Source: an uncultured Eubacteriales bacterium (GTDB lineage Bacteria; Bacillota; Clostridia; Oscillospirales; CAG-272). Taken from it: a stretch of 64,000 nt of DNA. Below, one piece after another: positions 8,163-17,067 of this stretch. Made by a program: the position numbers and the translations under genes. Under the pieces are notes generated by a model. It was given only the letters and a program-made list of their open reading frames with translations. It did not search any database and had not been told where the DNA came from. The stretch is taken from contig CAKSZH010000002.1 of the NCBI GenBank assembly GCA_934525675.1, forward strand, positions 197,184 through 261,183. Reading direction: 5' to 3'. Position 1 is the stretch's first letter; the number at the start of each line of letters is the position of its first letter.

Positions 8163-9149
8163 TTATTCCTTTACGGGAGTCTTGCGACGGAAAATCTTTT
8201 CGAAGAACTTTTTGATCGCGTCCGCTTTGGACGAGCAAACCATGAACAGGATGACGAACACTGCGATCACGACCTTATTGAAAGAAGTAGGCAGATGAAG
8301 TGCCGTCATACCCATCTTCAGAATCTGGGTAATCAGTGCACCGCTGTAAATAGAGAAGATGATGTTACCCTTTCCGCAGACTGCCATACCGATCAACACG
8401 CACATCATCGCGTCAAAGACGGTGGATGCGCTGCCGAGCGTACCCTGCACTGCCGAACAGACGCCTGAATTGCTGAGGCTCAGAACACAATAGAGACCTG
8501 CGAACAGACCGGAGATAATCAGTGCCGCTGCCTTGGTATTCACAGCATTGATGCCGTTGGTTTCCGCGACTGTCGCATTATTGCCGACCGCCCGGACTTT
8601 ATAACCAATTTTGCGTTTGTAGTAAATGAATGCCGCAATCGCAAAGCAGGCGACGAATACAATCAGGTCCCACGGCTGTGTGCTGAGCACCTGATACTTG
8701 AAGTCAATGTGCACACCGGCACCGTTGAAAAGGATACGGGTGAGACTCTCGAAGATCAGGCAGACGCCGATCGAAGCGATCAGGGTGGGGATCCGAAGGA
8801 ACTTGTAAACCGCACCGACAATCGCACCGAGCAGAAGCGACAGAGCTATGACAGATACGGTATAAACAATCAGGGCGAGCGCAATGTTGTCGATCCCGAA
8901 CGAGAGCCGTCCGGCAACGATGCAGGCGAGAACAAAACGCGCACCGATCGAGAAGTCCCAGTTTCCGACCTTCATGTTGAACAGAACACCCCAACCGAGG
9001 ACTGCGGGGGCGAATCCCTGCCGAAGCAGGGATATCACCGAGTTCATGGAACGGGTTTCCGGAGAAACCAGGAGAAGGATCACGATCATCAGCGCCGGAG
9101 CAATCACCGACACCGCGTAATTCTTGATGGTTGACAGAACTTTTTGCAT
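8163..9149 (-). CDS. Sugar ABC transporter permease (ribose type)
   Basis: This 328-residue membrane protein is of the RbsC-like BPD_transp_2 family. Hydrophobic segments begin at about 13 (SVIAPALMIVILLLV) and recur through to MVVIAVFVILFMV-like helices near the C-terminus. The family motif around AVGNNATVAETNGINA, which contacts the ATPase, is present near the middle. It ends in a charged tail, RRKTPVKE. Together with the permease at 10437 it would form a heterodimeric channel in the cytoplasmic membrane. The binding protein gene lies upstream and the intergenic gap is 93 bases. Confidence 0.85.
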   Translation of the reverse strand: MQKVLSTIKNYAVSVIAPALMIVILLLVSPETRSMNSVISLLRQGFAPAVLGWGVLFNMKVGNWDFSIGARFVLACIVAGRLSFGIDNIALALIVYTVSVIALSLLLGAIVGAVYKFLRIPTLIASIGVCLIFESLTRILFNGAGVHIDFKYQVLSTQPWDLIVFVACFAIAAFIYYKRKIGYKVRAVGNNATVAETNGINAVNTKAAALIISGLFAGLYCVLSLSNSGVCSAVQGTLGSASTVFDAMMCVLIGMAVCGKGNIIFSIYSGALITQILKMGMTALHLPTSFNKVVIAVFVILFMVCSSKADAIKKFFEKIFRRKTPVKE

Positions 9150-9242
9150 GTCTTTACCTCCATACCGAATGGATCATTCCGGGATAACTGTGAATGGTTA
9201 CAGAAAAATGTGATAACTGTGGTAATAAATCGAACCGTCAGA

Positions 9243-10364
9243 TTAATTGATGCCGACTGCTTTCTTGACGAAGTCAATGCTCCAGTCATCAAGCACCTTC
9301 TGGTAATCCTCGGTCTTGACGTTTGCACCGACCAGGCTCTTGACCAGGTCGTCGCTGTACAGTTGGACGCTCTTATTGTCGACGTACTGGGAGAAGATGT
9401 CCATATCTTCTGCACTGGTGATCAGCAGAGGAGAAAGCGAGAGCTTGACAACTTTATCGGAAATCTTGTTACCCTGGATACGGTTGACCAGAGAAAGGAA
9501 TGCGACAAGGCATTCAGTGGTGTAACCGCCGCAGCTTGCTGCGAGCCAACCTTCCTCAAATGCCTGCTTGTTGCCGTCAAAAGTATCGAAGGTTGCAACC
9601 TTAACGGAACCGGGGTCTCTGCCGGATTTCTTCAGTGCAGAAATAATGCTTTCGCCAACACCTGCGGTACCGGAAACTGCAAGGATTCCTGTCATATTCG
9701 GATAAAGATCAAGAGCTCTTTTAACGTTGTTTACGTTTTCATTCTGGTTGCCGGAGACAATTCTTTCACTACCGACAACGTTGATATTATATTCTTTGCA
9801 TCCGTCCTCAAAACCCTTGTTACGCTCGACCATCATTGCGTCAGACGGGTCGCCGGTGAGTACGAACACATCCTTGATTCCCTGATCGGCAAGAACCTTG
9901 ACCATCTGCTTGCAAACGTCATAGCTGTTGTCGACGACACGGGTTACAAAGTAGGGGTTCGCTTCCATGGTAGCGAGAACGGAAGAATCCACGATCTCAC
10001 GGTTACTGGTTGCGAAGTACACGCCGGCATCCTTGCAGGCATTGCCAAGCTGGATGTTTGCGGAGACGTCCATCGGGATGAAGTAAACGCCGTCGCAGCC
10101 AGCGTTAATCAGGTTTTCGCAGTCAGCAAGTTCGTCAGCAGTGGTGTAGCTGCCGAGCTTCCAGACAAGCTCCACGCCGAGCGCTTCAGCAGCTTTGTTT
10201 GCCCAAGCGTAGAAGGTGCCGCCCATTGCATCGGAGTTGCCGTACCAGATCATACCGATTTTGAGTTTCTTCGTATCGGGAGTTTTTTCGCCGCAGGAAA
10301 ACAGTGCGACGGACATGGATGCGATCAGGAGGACCGCCAGAACGATGGAAAGAACTTTTTTCAT
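9243..10364 (-). CDS. Sugar ABC transporter substrate-binding lipoprotein
   Basis: This protein has 373 residues. A lipoprotein signal peptide ends in ALFSC with the lipidated Cys at 24. The mature part is a Peripla_BP_4 (ribose/galactose-type) periplasmic-binding fold: KIGMIWYGNSDAMGG, DGVYFIPMDVSA in the first lobe and ILAVSGTAGVGESII in the second lobe. It would sit on the outer face of the membrane and hand sugars or glycosides to the two permeases. Most operons of this class list the binding protein first; here it lies between the permease genes, after the ATPase. Confidence 0.88.
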   Translation of the reverse strand: MKKVLSIVLAVLLIASMSVALFSCGEKTPDTKKLKIGMIWYGNSDAMGGTFYAWANKAAEALGVELVWKLGSYTTADELADCENLINAGCDGVYFIPMDVSANIQLGNACKDAGVYFATSNREIVDSSVLATMEANPYFVTRVVDNSYDVCKQMVKVLADQGIKDVFVLTGDPSDAMMVERNKGFEDGCKEYNINVVGSERIVSGNQNENVNNVKRALDLYPNMTGILAVSGTAGVGESIISALKKSGRDPGSVKVATFDTFDGNKQAFEEGWLAASCGGYTTECLVAFLSLVNRIQGNKISDKVVKLSLSPLLITSAEDMDIFSQYVDNKSVQLYSDDLVKSLVGANVKTEDYQKVLDDWSIDFVKKAVGIN

Positions 10365-10436
10365 TTCTTTACTCCTTTGAAATGTTTGTTATTTTGCGGC
10401 AGGATACTACCCTGCCAGAGCTACGTTTTGAAGAGA

Positions 10437-11390
10437 TCAGACGACCAGATCCTTCTGCGAACGGTCGGTGGAAATTGCAACCGTCGTCAGGAAGAAAACT
10501 GCACGGATGATATCCACATAGTCCGCGTTCACACCCCACAGCGTCAGACCGTTGTTGAGGATGAAGAAGATCAGGGTGCCGATGACGGCGGAGCTGATCC
10601 GGGAAGAAGAGCCGCCGCTCATCGAAAGTCCTCCAAGACACAGCGCCAGAAGCACGTTGGTCTCGAGGTTGGTACCGGTCGAACCGACGATACCGGGGCT
10701 GCGGATAATGGTCAGGCATGCCGCAATACCGAGCGTCACACCGCTGATGACAAATGCGATGGTCTTGTACTTATTGACCGGAATACCGCTGAGCTGTGCC
10801 GCCTTGGGGTTGGCGCCGATCAGTTTCTGGTACTTACCGATCTTGGTGTAATTGAAGAGGAATGCACCGATCAGCACAACCGCAAGAACCACGATCAGGA
10901 TGACGGTAAAATTGTTGAGATCCGCCGCCTGAAACTGCATCATGGTGTGGGTTGCCGCAACACTTTCTGCCACGCCGCGTCCGGCAAACATGATACACAT
11001 ACCGGCCATGAACGCGGGAATCTGTCCTTTGATGTGGAGCAGCGCGGAGAAGAGTCCGCAGATGATGCCGAACACCACGCAGAGGATGAAGAACAACACA
11101 AGATTGGTTCCTGTGACGAGGAAGGAAAGCACTGCCGCGAGTGCACAGGCACCGCCGAGTGAGAAATCGAGGTTGTTGTGCGTCATGACAAATGCGGTAC
11201 CGACCGCTGCGACCATGGTGATGGACGACTGCATGATCAAAGTGCGCAGGTTATTGATCTTGAGAAACCGTCCGTTTGTTGTTAAAGCAAACAGGATAAA
11301 GAGGACGACGAGACCGATCGCCGGAATGAACTTCCGTACCGTTGAGAAGATCTTCTTACGGTTTTCCGGATTTTTGATTTTTTCTCCCAT
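10437..11390 (-). CDS. Sugar ABC transporter permease (ribose type), second copy
   Basis: This second BPD_transp_2 permease has about 317 residues. The ATG at 11390 follows GGAGGGG, so it is preferred over the longer frame. Hydrophobic segments begin at about residue 17 (FIPAIGLVVLFILFALTT). It carries the conserved IGANPKAAQLSGIPVNKYK cytoplasmic loop and DFSLGGACALAAVLSF. It starts 13 bases after the ATPase stop. Two different permease genes in one operon point to a heterodimer. Confidence 0.85.
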   Translation of the reverse strand: MGEKIKNPENRKKIFSTVRKFIPAIGLVVLFILFALTTNGRFLKINNLRTLIMQSSITMVAAVGTAFVMTHNNLDFSLGGACALAAVLSFLVTGTNLVLFFILCVVFGIICGLFSALLHIKGQIPAFMAGMCIMFAGRGVAESVAATHTMMQFQAADLNNFTVILIVVLAVVLIGAFLFNYTKIGKYQKLIGANPKAAQLSGIPVNKYKTIAFVISGVTLGIAACLTIIRSPGIVGSTGTNLETNVLLALCLGGLSMSGGSSSRISSAVIGTLIFFILNNGLTLWGVNADYVDIIRAVFFLTTVAISTDRSQKDLVV

Positions 11391-11403
11391 AAGATTCCCC
11401 TCC

Positions 11404-12903
11404 TTACACGATCGCACTGATGATCACGGATTCGGTCAGGTCCTTCGATCGTTTGAATTCGTTGGTCATCTTGCCGTCTTTCATGGTGATGATGCGGTCT
11501 GCCATACCGATCAGCTCCGCCATTTCCTCGGAAACCATCAGAATAGAGATTCCTTCATGCTTCATGGCTTCCATCAGTTTGTAAATCTTTTCCTTGACGC
11601 CGACGTCAATGCCGCGCGTCGGGCAGTCCATGATGAACACCTTGGAATCGTTCGCCAGCCACTTGGCGATGACAACCTTTTGCTTGTTACCGCCGGACAG
11701 GTCACGAACCATCTGCTCGATCCGGTTCATCTTGACTTCCATTTGTTTTGCTTTGTCCGAGGCGAGCTTCTTTTCGTCTGCCGGCGAAATGAAGAATCCA
11801 CGCTTCAGCTTGTCCAGCGACGACGCGACGATGTTGTCGCGGATGCTGGTTGCCTGGAACAGGGACTCCTTATCACGGTCCTTCGGAATATACGCGACCT
11901 TGTGCCGGATGGACGTCGTGGTATTCTTGAGCGCCACATTTCCTTCGGTCAGGGTGACCGAACCGGAGGTCGGCTTGATTGCACCGAACACGGTTTTGAG
12001 CACGTCGTGCATACCGCATTCGCTGAGCCCGCCGATACCGAGGATCTCACCTTTATGCAGGTCGAAGCTGATATCCGAGAACAGTCCGTCCACGGACAGA
12101 TTTTTGACGGAGAGAGATACCTCCGGATCATAGGTACAAGTGAAGTCGCCGCGGTAATACGAGCCGTCCACCTCTCTGCCGATCATGTTCTGACGCATGA
12201 TTTGCGGCTCGATCTGATCGCCCGTCAGGGTGGTGATGTACTTGCCGTCACGCATGACGACCACTTCATCGCAAAGCTTTTTGACCTCGTCCAGATCATG
12301 GGAAATGATCAGGATTGCGGTTCCCTTTTTCTTCTGCTCGAAGATGATCTCATACATCCGGTTGAGCCCCTTCTGGGAAAGTGCCGTTGTCGTCTCATCA
12401 ATGATGAGAACGGACGGTTGCTGGCTGAGCGAACGCGCTGTTTCGATCATCTTTCGATCCTCGAAAGAATACGCTTCGATCATTTTCCCGGGGACAACGT
12501 CGGACAGCTGGTTTGCGTCCAGGATTTCCTTTGCCTTCGCGTTCAGCTTACGTATACTGACCATGCCGTGCTTCGACATCAGGTCCTCTTCTCCGAGGAA
12601 CATATTCTCCGCAACGGTCATGCCGTCGATGGTACCCTGCTCCTGCGTCAGGTATTGGATACCCGCTTTGCGGGCATCCAGAACGGACTTCGGACGATAG
12701 GGCTTTCCGTGATACGTCATTTCACCGGAGGTCGGCGGGTAAACACCCGCGATCATGCTGGAGATTGTGGATTTACCGGAACCGTTTTCTCCGACAAGTC
12801 CCGTCACAATCCCGCTCTTGAGCTCCAGTGTTACGTCGGTCACTGCTTTGGTCGGGCCGAACTCTTTGACCATGTGTTCGGCTTTCAATACGATTTCTGC
12901 CAA
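11404..12903 (-). CDS. Sugar ABC transporter ATP-binding protein with two nucleotide domains
   Basis: This 499-residue RbsA/MglA-type protein energises the ribose-type importer. The first domain has Walker A GENGSGKS at 38-45, a degenerate signature (YSFEDRKMIETAR), Walker B VLIIDETTTALS and a switch His in IISHDLDEV. The second domain has a degenerate P-loop (GIGGLSECGMHD), a good signature LSGGNKQKVVIAKW and VFIMDCPTRGIDVG. This asymmetry, with one competent and one degenerate site in each function, is normal for the family. It lies just downstream of the three VOC genes at 12964-14815. Confidence 0.9.
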   Translation of the reverse strand: MAEIVLKAEHMVKEFGPTKAVTDVTLELKSGIVTGLVGENGSGKSTISSMIAGVYPPTSGEMTYHGKPYRPKSVLDARKAGIQYLTQEQGTIDGMTVAENMFLGEEDLMSKHGMVSIRKLNAKAKEILDANQLSDVVPGKMIEAYSFEDRKMIETARSLSQQPSVLIIDETTTALSQKGLNRMYEIIFEQKKKGTAILIISHDLDEVKKLCDEVVVMRDGKYITTLTGDQIEPQIMRQNMIGREVDGSYYRGDFTCTYDPEVSLSVKNLSVDGLFSDISFDLHKGEILGIGGLSECGMHDVLKTVFGAIKPTSGSVTLTEGNVALKNTTTSIRHKVAYIPKDRDKESLFQATSIRDNIVASSLDKLKRGFFISPADEKKLASDKAKQMEVKMNRIEQMVRDLSGGNKQKVVIAKWLANDSKVFIMDCPTRGIDVGVKEKIYKLMEAMKHEGISILMVSEEMAELIGMADRIITMKDGKMTNEFKRSKDLTESVIISAIV

Positions 12904-12963
12904 GGGTTTCCTCCTTCCCTTCCGTCATGCGGAAAGAAACAGTTTCTTAGATTCGGATTTGGA

Positions 12964-13644
12964 TTACTGTGCGCCCGTATTTGCGACACCGTGGATGCAG
13001 TAATCCGGAACCAGATCCGGCAGTTCCCACAGATAATAGCGGTTGCCTTCGGAATCTTCGATCACGGCATAGTTGTCACCAAGCATCCGGAAGCGATCGC
13101 GGATCAGCTTGCCGCCGCATTCCTTTGCTTTCTTTACAGTCTCGTCAATGTTCTTTACTTCAATGATCATGCTGGGCACGGGGTTCAGGCTGCCCTCTTC
13201 TTCGGGAACAAGGAAGCCGTAACCGAACGAGCAGACACGAGGCTCCCAATCGGGAGTGCCGGGGCCGGTTGCGCAATACATGATGGGATTCTCGGGATCG
13301 GGACCCTCCACATCAATGATGTCCCATCCGAACAGGTCGGTATAGAAGGAACGCATTTCATCCGCCTGTCCCTTCTTGTAACCCATGACCCATCTGCGGA
13401 TACGGCCGTCACCCTTCTGAGGGATGAAGTCCTTTGCGGGATGGAAGGAGATATCGAACGGGTCACGGTTCGGATCGACTTCGGGGGGATCTACGTGGAT
13501 TCTTCTCTTATCGATGCTTCCGCACCAGGGTTCCTCCAGGAACTGGGAACGGGGAGCGCCGCAGCCGGGGCAAGCTGCCGGGACTTCGGTCTCTTCAAAT
13601 GCAATCGGAAATCCGCACGCAAAGCAAGTATATATTTTTTTCAT
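12964..13644 (-). CDS. Zinc-ribbon (rubredoxin-like) VOC protein, second copy
   Basis: This 226-residue protein opens with MKKIYTCFACGFPIAFEE and CPGCG, the same four-cysteine ribbon as the gene at 1812. A linker with SIDKRRIHVDPPEVDPN is almost the same as in that gene. The VOC part follows, with FYTDLFGWDIID, a GPGTPDWEPRVCSFGYG segment and a final NRYYLWELPDL. The C-terminal tail differs from the other copy. Finding one ribbon-VOC at each end of the transporter block suggests that the operon grew by duplication of a module (inference). Confidence 0.8.
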   Translation of the reverse strand: MKKIYTCFACGFPIAFEETEVPAACPGCGAPRSQFLEEPWCGSIDKRRIHVDPPEVDPNRDPFDISFHPAKDFIPQKGDGRIRRWVMGYKKGQADEMRSFYTDLFGWDIIDVEGPDPENPIMYCATGPGTPDWEPRVCSFGYGFLVPEEEGSLNPVPSMIIEVKNIDETVKKAKECGGKLIRDRFRMLGDNYAVIEDSEGNRYYLWELPDLVPDYCIHGVANTGAQ

Positions 13645-13671
13645 AATGTACTCCTTTTTCTTTCAATCAAA

Positions 13672-14226
13672 TTATTCCTGGTCGTATTCGGTTTCCAACT
13701 CGTCCCAGGTTCTCGACGACGGGCACTTCCACAGATACAGGTAATTCCCTGCGGGATCTTCGATCACCGCGTGCGGCTGCCAACTCTGCTTGCTGTCGTC
13801 CAGCGGCTTTGCAAGCGCGGACTTGGACTTGTCAAGCACCAGCTTCCCGCCGTGATCCAGAATCTTCTGGATGGTCTCTTCCAGCGGATGGTCCATGTCG
13901 ATCTCCATAAACGGACCGATCTTTTCAAGTGCTCCGGGTGCCCAGTGCATAAAGAGATTCATGTGACCGGGGGTAACACCCTCGTAATCATACTGCGCAG
14001 GGCCGGAAGCGACCAGAAGTCCGGGATGCGGATCGCCTGCGGGCACACCGCTTGCGGCTTCGGGCGTTTCAATCATGTCCCAGCCGAAGACGTTGACAGC
14101 AAAATTCAGGAAGTTGTGAAGATCTTTGTAGGAGACCACCATCAGACGCGTTCTGCCGTGCAGACTCTTCGCGGTGAACTTCTTCGGGGGACGCGAGGGA
14201 TGCGGGTACGTAGTTTTTTCTGCCAT
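13672..14226 (-). CDS. VOC-fold protein, group B paralogue 1
   Basis: This protein has 184 residues. It shares PHPSRPPKKFTAKSLHGRTR, FLNFAVNVFGWDMIETPEA, the PAQYDYEGVTPGHMN segment and YLYLWKCPSSRTWDELE with its neighbour at 14261. The second module begins GPFMEIDMDHPLEETIQKI and carries a Lys-rich LDKSKSALAKPLDDSKQSW insertion not seen in group A. A VOC fold is clear, but the chemistry is not. The start has AAGAGGAA upstream. Confidence 0.8.
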   Translation of the reverse strand: MAEKTTYPHPSRPPKKFTAKSLHGRTRLMVVSYKDLHNFLNFAVNVFGWDMIETPEAASGVPAGDPHPGLLVASGPAQYDYEGVTPGHMNLFMHWAPGALEKIGPFMEIDMDHPLEETIQKILDHGGKLVLDKSKSALAKPLDDSKQSWQPHAVIEDPAGNYLYLWKCPSSRTWDELETEYDQE

Positions 14227-14260
14227 GTTAAATTCCTCTTTTCTATATTTTGGTTGCTTC

Positions 14261-14815
14261 TTACGGTTCGTCGTATTCTGTTTCCAGTTCGTCCCAGGTT
14301 CTCGACGACGGGCATTTCCACAGATACAGGTAATTCCCTGCCGGGTCCTCGATCACCGCGTGAATTTCCCAGCTTTGCTTGCTGTCATCAAGCGGTTTTG
14401 CAAGCGCAGACTTGGATTTGTCGAGAATCAGCTTTCCGCCGTGATCCAGAATCTTCTGAATGGTTTCTTCCAAGGGGCGTTCCATGTCGATTTCCATAAA
14501 AGGACCGATCTTTTCGAGCTCGCCGGGTGCCCAATGCAAAAAACCGTTCATATGACCGGGCGTCACGCCCTCGTAGTCATACTGCGCGGGTCCGGATGCA
14601 AGTAACAGGCTCGGATGTGGGTCACCGGCAGGGATGCCGCTCGCCGCCTCCGGGGTTTCGATCATATCCCAACCGAAAACGTTGATGTTGAAGTTCTGAA
14701 ACCGATGCAGATCCTTGTAAGTGAATACCAAACTGCGTGTCCGTCCGTGCAGGCTCTTTTCCGTGAACTTCTTCGGCGGACGATTGGGGTTCGGATAGGT
14801 CGTCTTTTCTGCCAC
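14261..14815 (-). CDS. VOC-fold protein, group B paralogue 2, first gene of the operon
   Basis: This 184-residue protein is close to its neighbour at 13672 along the whole length, so the pair is a recent duplication. The frame starts with MAEKTTYPNPNRPPKKFTEK and ends in SRTWDELETEYDEP. An AAGGAGG ribosome site lies before the ATG. It is the promoter-proximal gene of the minus-strand operon and faces the TetR gene at 15016 across a 200-base gap that should hold the operon promoter. Confidence 0.8.
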   Translation of the reverse strand: MAEKTTYPNPNRPPKKFTEKSLHGRTRSLVFTYKDLHRFQNFNINVFGWDMIETPEAASGIPAGDPHPSLLLASGPAQYDYEGVTPGHMNGFLHWAPGELEKIGPFMEIDMERPLEETIQKILDHGGKLILDKSKSALAKPLDDSKQSWEIHAVIEDPAGNYLYLWKCPSSRTWDELETEYDEP

Positions 14816-14915
14816 TGTAATACCTCCTTATATAACATATGGTGGAAAAATACGCGAAGTCATCTTGCCGTTTTCTGTATATTCATATATTTGTGTAAAT
14901 TTTGCAAAAGAATTG

Positions 14916-14944
14916 TTGCATTTTGTCCAGAGATGATGTATGAT
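14916..14944 (+). promoter_or_regulatory. Sigma-A promoter for the divergent TetR gene
   Basis: TTGCAT (14916-14921) and TATGAT (14939-14944) are exactly 17 bases apart, about 70 bases before the TetR start. The -35 box lies in a TGCAA-N8-TTGCA inverted repeat (from 14903), which could be an operator for the same regulator. The matching promoter for the minus-strand operon must lie in the same gap, but I cannot place it with confidence. Confidence 0.6.
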
Positions 14945-15015
14945 AGTGAATGTATGGTTCCTGACGCACCCACCTGCGCCGGAAAGTCTAAGCCAAGATA
15001 TACAAGGAGGAAAAT

Positions 15016-15594
15016 ATGGGCACCAAAAATGATGTAGAGTCGAAAATCACAGACGGATTCGACGCAGTCTTAAAAAAGAATTCCTTCGAAAAAACCAAGG
15101 TTACAGATGTTATCAAAGTTGCCGGTATCTCGCATCAGACTTTTTATCGCTACTATGTTGACAAATACGATTGGGCATACAAGACAACCTGTGCCAAGTT
15201 TTCGGCGTTTGAACTGATTTACGGGAACAACGCCACATGGAAGGAAATCGTCGTATCCATCATCCATTCCATCAAGAACTCTCCCCTTTTCTTCAAGCGG
15301 CTTCTCTCTGATGCGGAAGGACTTGAGATCATCAATCGCAGTCTTTTGTATGTTTCTGAAAAATTTACCGGGAAGAGTGCATCCGAGCCCGGAATCGCCG
15401 GTTGGATCCGCATTTTCAAGCGGTGGGCGCTGGAAGGCTTCAGTTCCTCGGTTGACGAGATCTATGAGCAGATCCGCCGGAATGTCCCGACACAGGATTC
15501 TGTTCCGAAAGAGGACCTCGAAAGAATCCTCACCGTTTACGAAAACCGTCGGCTGGAGTTCTTCATTGCTCTCAGAGAAAAAGAAAACAACTGA
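15016..15594 (+). CDS. TetR/AcrR-family regulator, likely of the glycoside/VOC operon
   Basis: This 192-residue protein has an N-terminal helix-turn-helix: KITDGFDAVLKKNSFEKTKV, then VTDVIKVAGISHQTFYRYY, where the last helix reads the DNA. The C-terminal 130 residues are the variable ligand and dimer domain. An AAGGAGG site lies just before the ATG at 15016. The divergent placement next to the operon is typical of local regulation, and a ligand could be the imported glycoside or its aglycone (inference). Confidence 0.82.
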   Translation: MGTKNDVESKITDGFDAVLKKNSFEKTKVTDVIKVAGISHQTFYRYYVDKYDWAYKTTCAKFSAFELIYGNNATWKEIVVSIIHSIKNSPLFFKRLLSDAEGLEIINRSLLYVSEKFTGKSASEPGIAGWIRIFKRWALEGFSSSVDEIYEQIRRNVPTQDSVPKEDLERILTVYENRRLEFFIALREKENN

Positions 15595-15606
15595 ATCTTC
15601 CGTTCC

Positions 15607-15645
15607 ATCCGTGTATTCCGGGTATCTAATCCCGAATGCACGGAT
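15607..15645 (+). terminator. Hairpin after the TetR gene
   Basis: ATCCGTGTATTC pairs with GAATGCACGGAT around a further GGG/CCC stem (CCGGG...CCCG). It starts 12 bases after the TetR stop. The following T-run is weak, so termination is probable but not certain. Confidence 0.5.
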
Positions 15646-16319
15646 TTGTCAAATTCACACGGTTTCTTTCTGACTCCATTGTAACTATTGACAGCACAAA
15701 ATGCAAGTGACAGAAAACCTGGAATGTATCCAAATTATGACCTGAATTTGTATAAATCCATTTTCGATGATAGCATTAGACATATAACTCTCAATTTTTA
15801 GGCTTTCTTTTGTATATTTTGATATATTCCGCTGCGACCAAAACCATTTATATCCTTAAACAGGGTGAACTTTCCGTTTCGCTTTTTGTGAGTTGTGCAA
15901 GCTGCAATACAGTCGGCTTCCATTGCCCTGTTTAATATTCCGGACCCCGGCTCCATGTCCGTCTGCGAGCAATTCCGGTTACCGTTCCCCTTCTTGAAGG
16001 CGGGAAAAATGTGCCTCTCGTTCCCGTAAGGTCAACATTTACAGCAAAGCGAATATATCGTATGCAGAGCCGCACGGTTACCCGGTGGCTCTGTGCGTTA
16101 TTTTGCAGGCTGTGTAAGCGCCCATCGGATGAGGCCTGGTCATGAATTTCTTGCATGCGCGATACGTGCCGTATCGGTTTACCGGTCGCTCCGGTCATCT
16201 GCATTGTAAAAAAACGGGCGCCTGAAAGGGCATCCCGCTGAATGTTGATTGTATGTAAGTATATCGATCCCGTTCCGGCAATTCCCTCGTGACGGATGTA
16301 CTTTTTTATCAAATAAAAT
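15646..16319. other. Intergenic region, no gene seen
   Basis: About 670 bases between the TetR gene and LemA. Minus-strand frames here are shadows without ribosome sites or a protein-like pattern. No clear tRNA, riboswitch or repeat was found. Confidence 0.5.
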
Positions 16320-16344
16320 AAGCGGCTGCCATTGGCAGCCGCTT
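16320..16344 (-). terminator. Terminator after LemA
   Basis: AAGCGGCTGCC (16320-16330) pairs with GGCAGCCGCTT (16334-16344) with a 3-base loop. On the minus strand it is followed by ATTTTATTTG. It lies 20 bases after the LemA stop. Confidence 0.8.
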
Positions 16345-16364
16345 GTAACCGGATATAAAACGTA

Positions 16365-17033
16365 TCAGAAGAAAACGCCTTTTGCCTTTTCCTTGATTTC
16401 TTTGGAAGCGGCAAACGGAATTCTCGTGGTGTAGCCGTTCTTTGCCGCAACGATCTTCTTGGTGGGCCATGCAAAGATGTCACGGTTCCACTGATTGATG
16501 GTATCATTGTACAGTTCTCTTGCCGCTGTGATCTCTCTTTGCAGGTACATGTTCTGCTGCATGGCATCGGCGATTTCCTGATGTGCCTTGAGATCGGGAT
16601 AATTCTCAACCGCCACATTGATAGTACGCGACAGGGAGTCTACCTGACCGCCAAGCGCATTACGGGCAGCATCGGTGTCTCCCGCATTGCCGGAGCGATA
16701 CTTTGCAATGTTCTGGAAGGTATCCTTGTCAAGGTCAATTGCCTTGTCCAGAAGGCGGGCGCAGTTCTGAAGCACCATGACCCGCTGTTCCAGATAGTTG
16801 TCGATCTGCGACGCATTCCGCTGAATCTTCTGCTGAAGCTGGTCAAAATGTTTCTGCGCATTAATCTTCATGATGAGGAAGATCAATCCGGGAATGATTC
16901 CGCACACCCAAAGCAGAACTTCAAAAATCTTTGAGCCGACGCCCACCTCTGCGGGGATCTTCTTTGCGATGACATTAGTGTCAACGCCCTCTTCCCGTAC
17001 CTCGGGGTTCAGTTCATCCAATTGATTTGCCAT
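16365..17033 (-). CDS. lemA: LemA-family membrane protein
   Basis: About 222 residues. A single membrane segment at about 38-60 (EVLLWVCGIIPGLIFLIM) is followed by the long alpha-helical LemA domain, seen in the run KHFDQLQQKIQRNASQIDNY, LEQRVMVLQNCARLLDKA and a later AVENYPDLKAHQEIADAMQQ. LemA proteins are anchored helical proteins of uncertain role, often paired with larger membrane proteins or peptidases. The ATG at 17033 has GGAG upstream. It lies 34 bases after the larger gene at 17068 and probably works with it. Confidence 0.85.
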   Translation of the reverse strand: MANQLDELNPEVREEGVDTNVIAKKIPAEVGVGSKIFEVLLWVCGIIPGLIFLIMKINAQKHFDQLQQKIQRNASQIDNYLEQRVMVLQNCARLLDKAIDLDKDTFQNIAKYRSGNAGDTDAARNALGGQVDSLSRTINVAVENYPDLKAHQEIADAMQQNMYLQREITAARELYNDTINQWNRDIFAWPTKKIVAAKNGYTTRIPFAASKEIKEKAKGVFF

Positions 17034-17067
17034 TCTCATTTCTCCTTTATGTTAGATAATTGGAACA

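Noticed and set aside
10942..14499. An open plus-strand frame of 1185 codons over the ABC and VOC genes
   Set aside because: It is antisense to five well-supported genes, has no ribosome site and no protein-like pattern. Codon bias of the real genes leaves the opposite frame open.
15932..16618. A 228-codon minus-strand frame before LemA
   Set aside because: It overlaps the terminator and the LemA gene in another frame, is rich in Arg and Ser as shadow frames are, and has no start signal.
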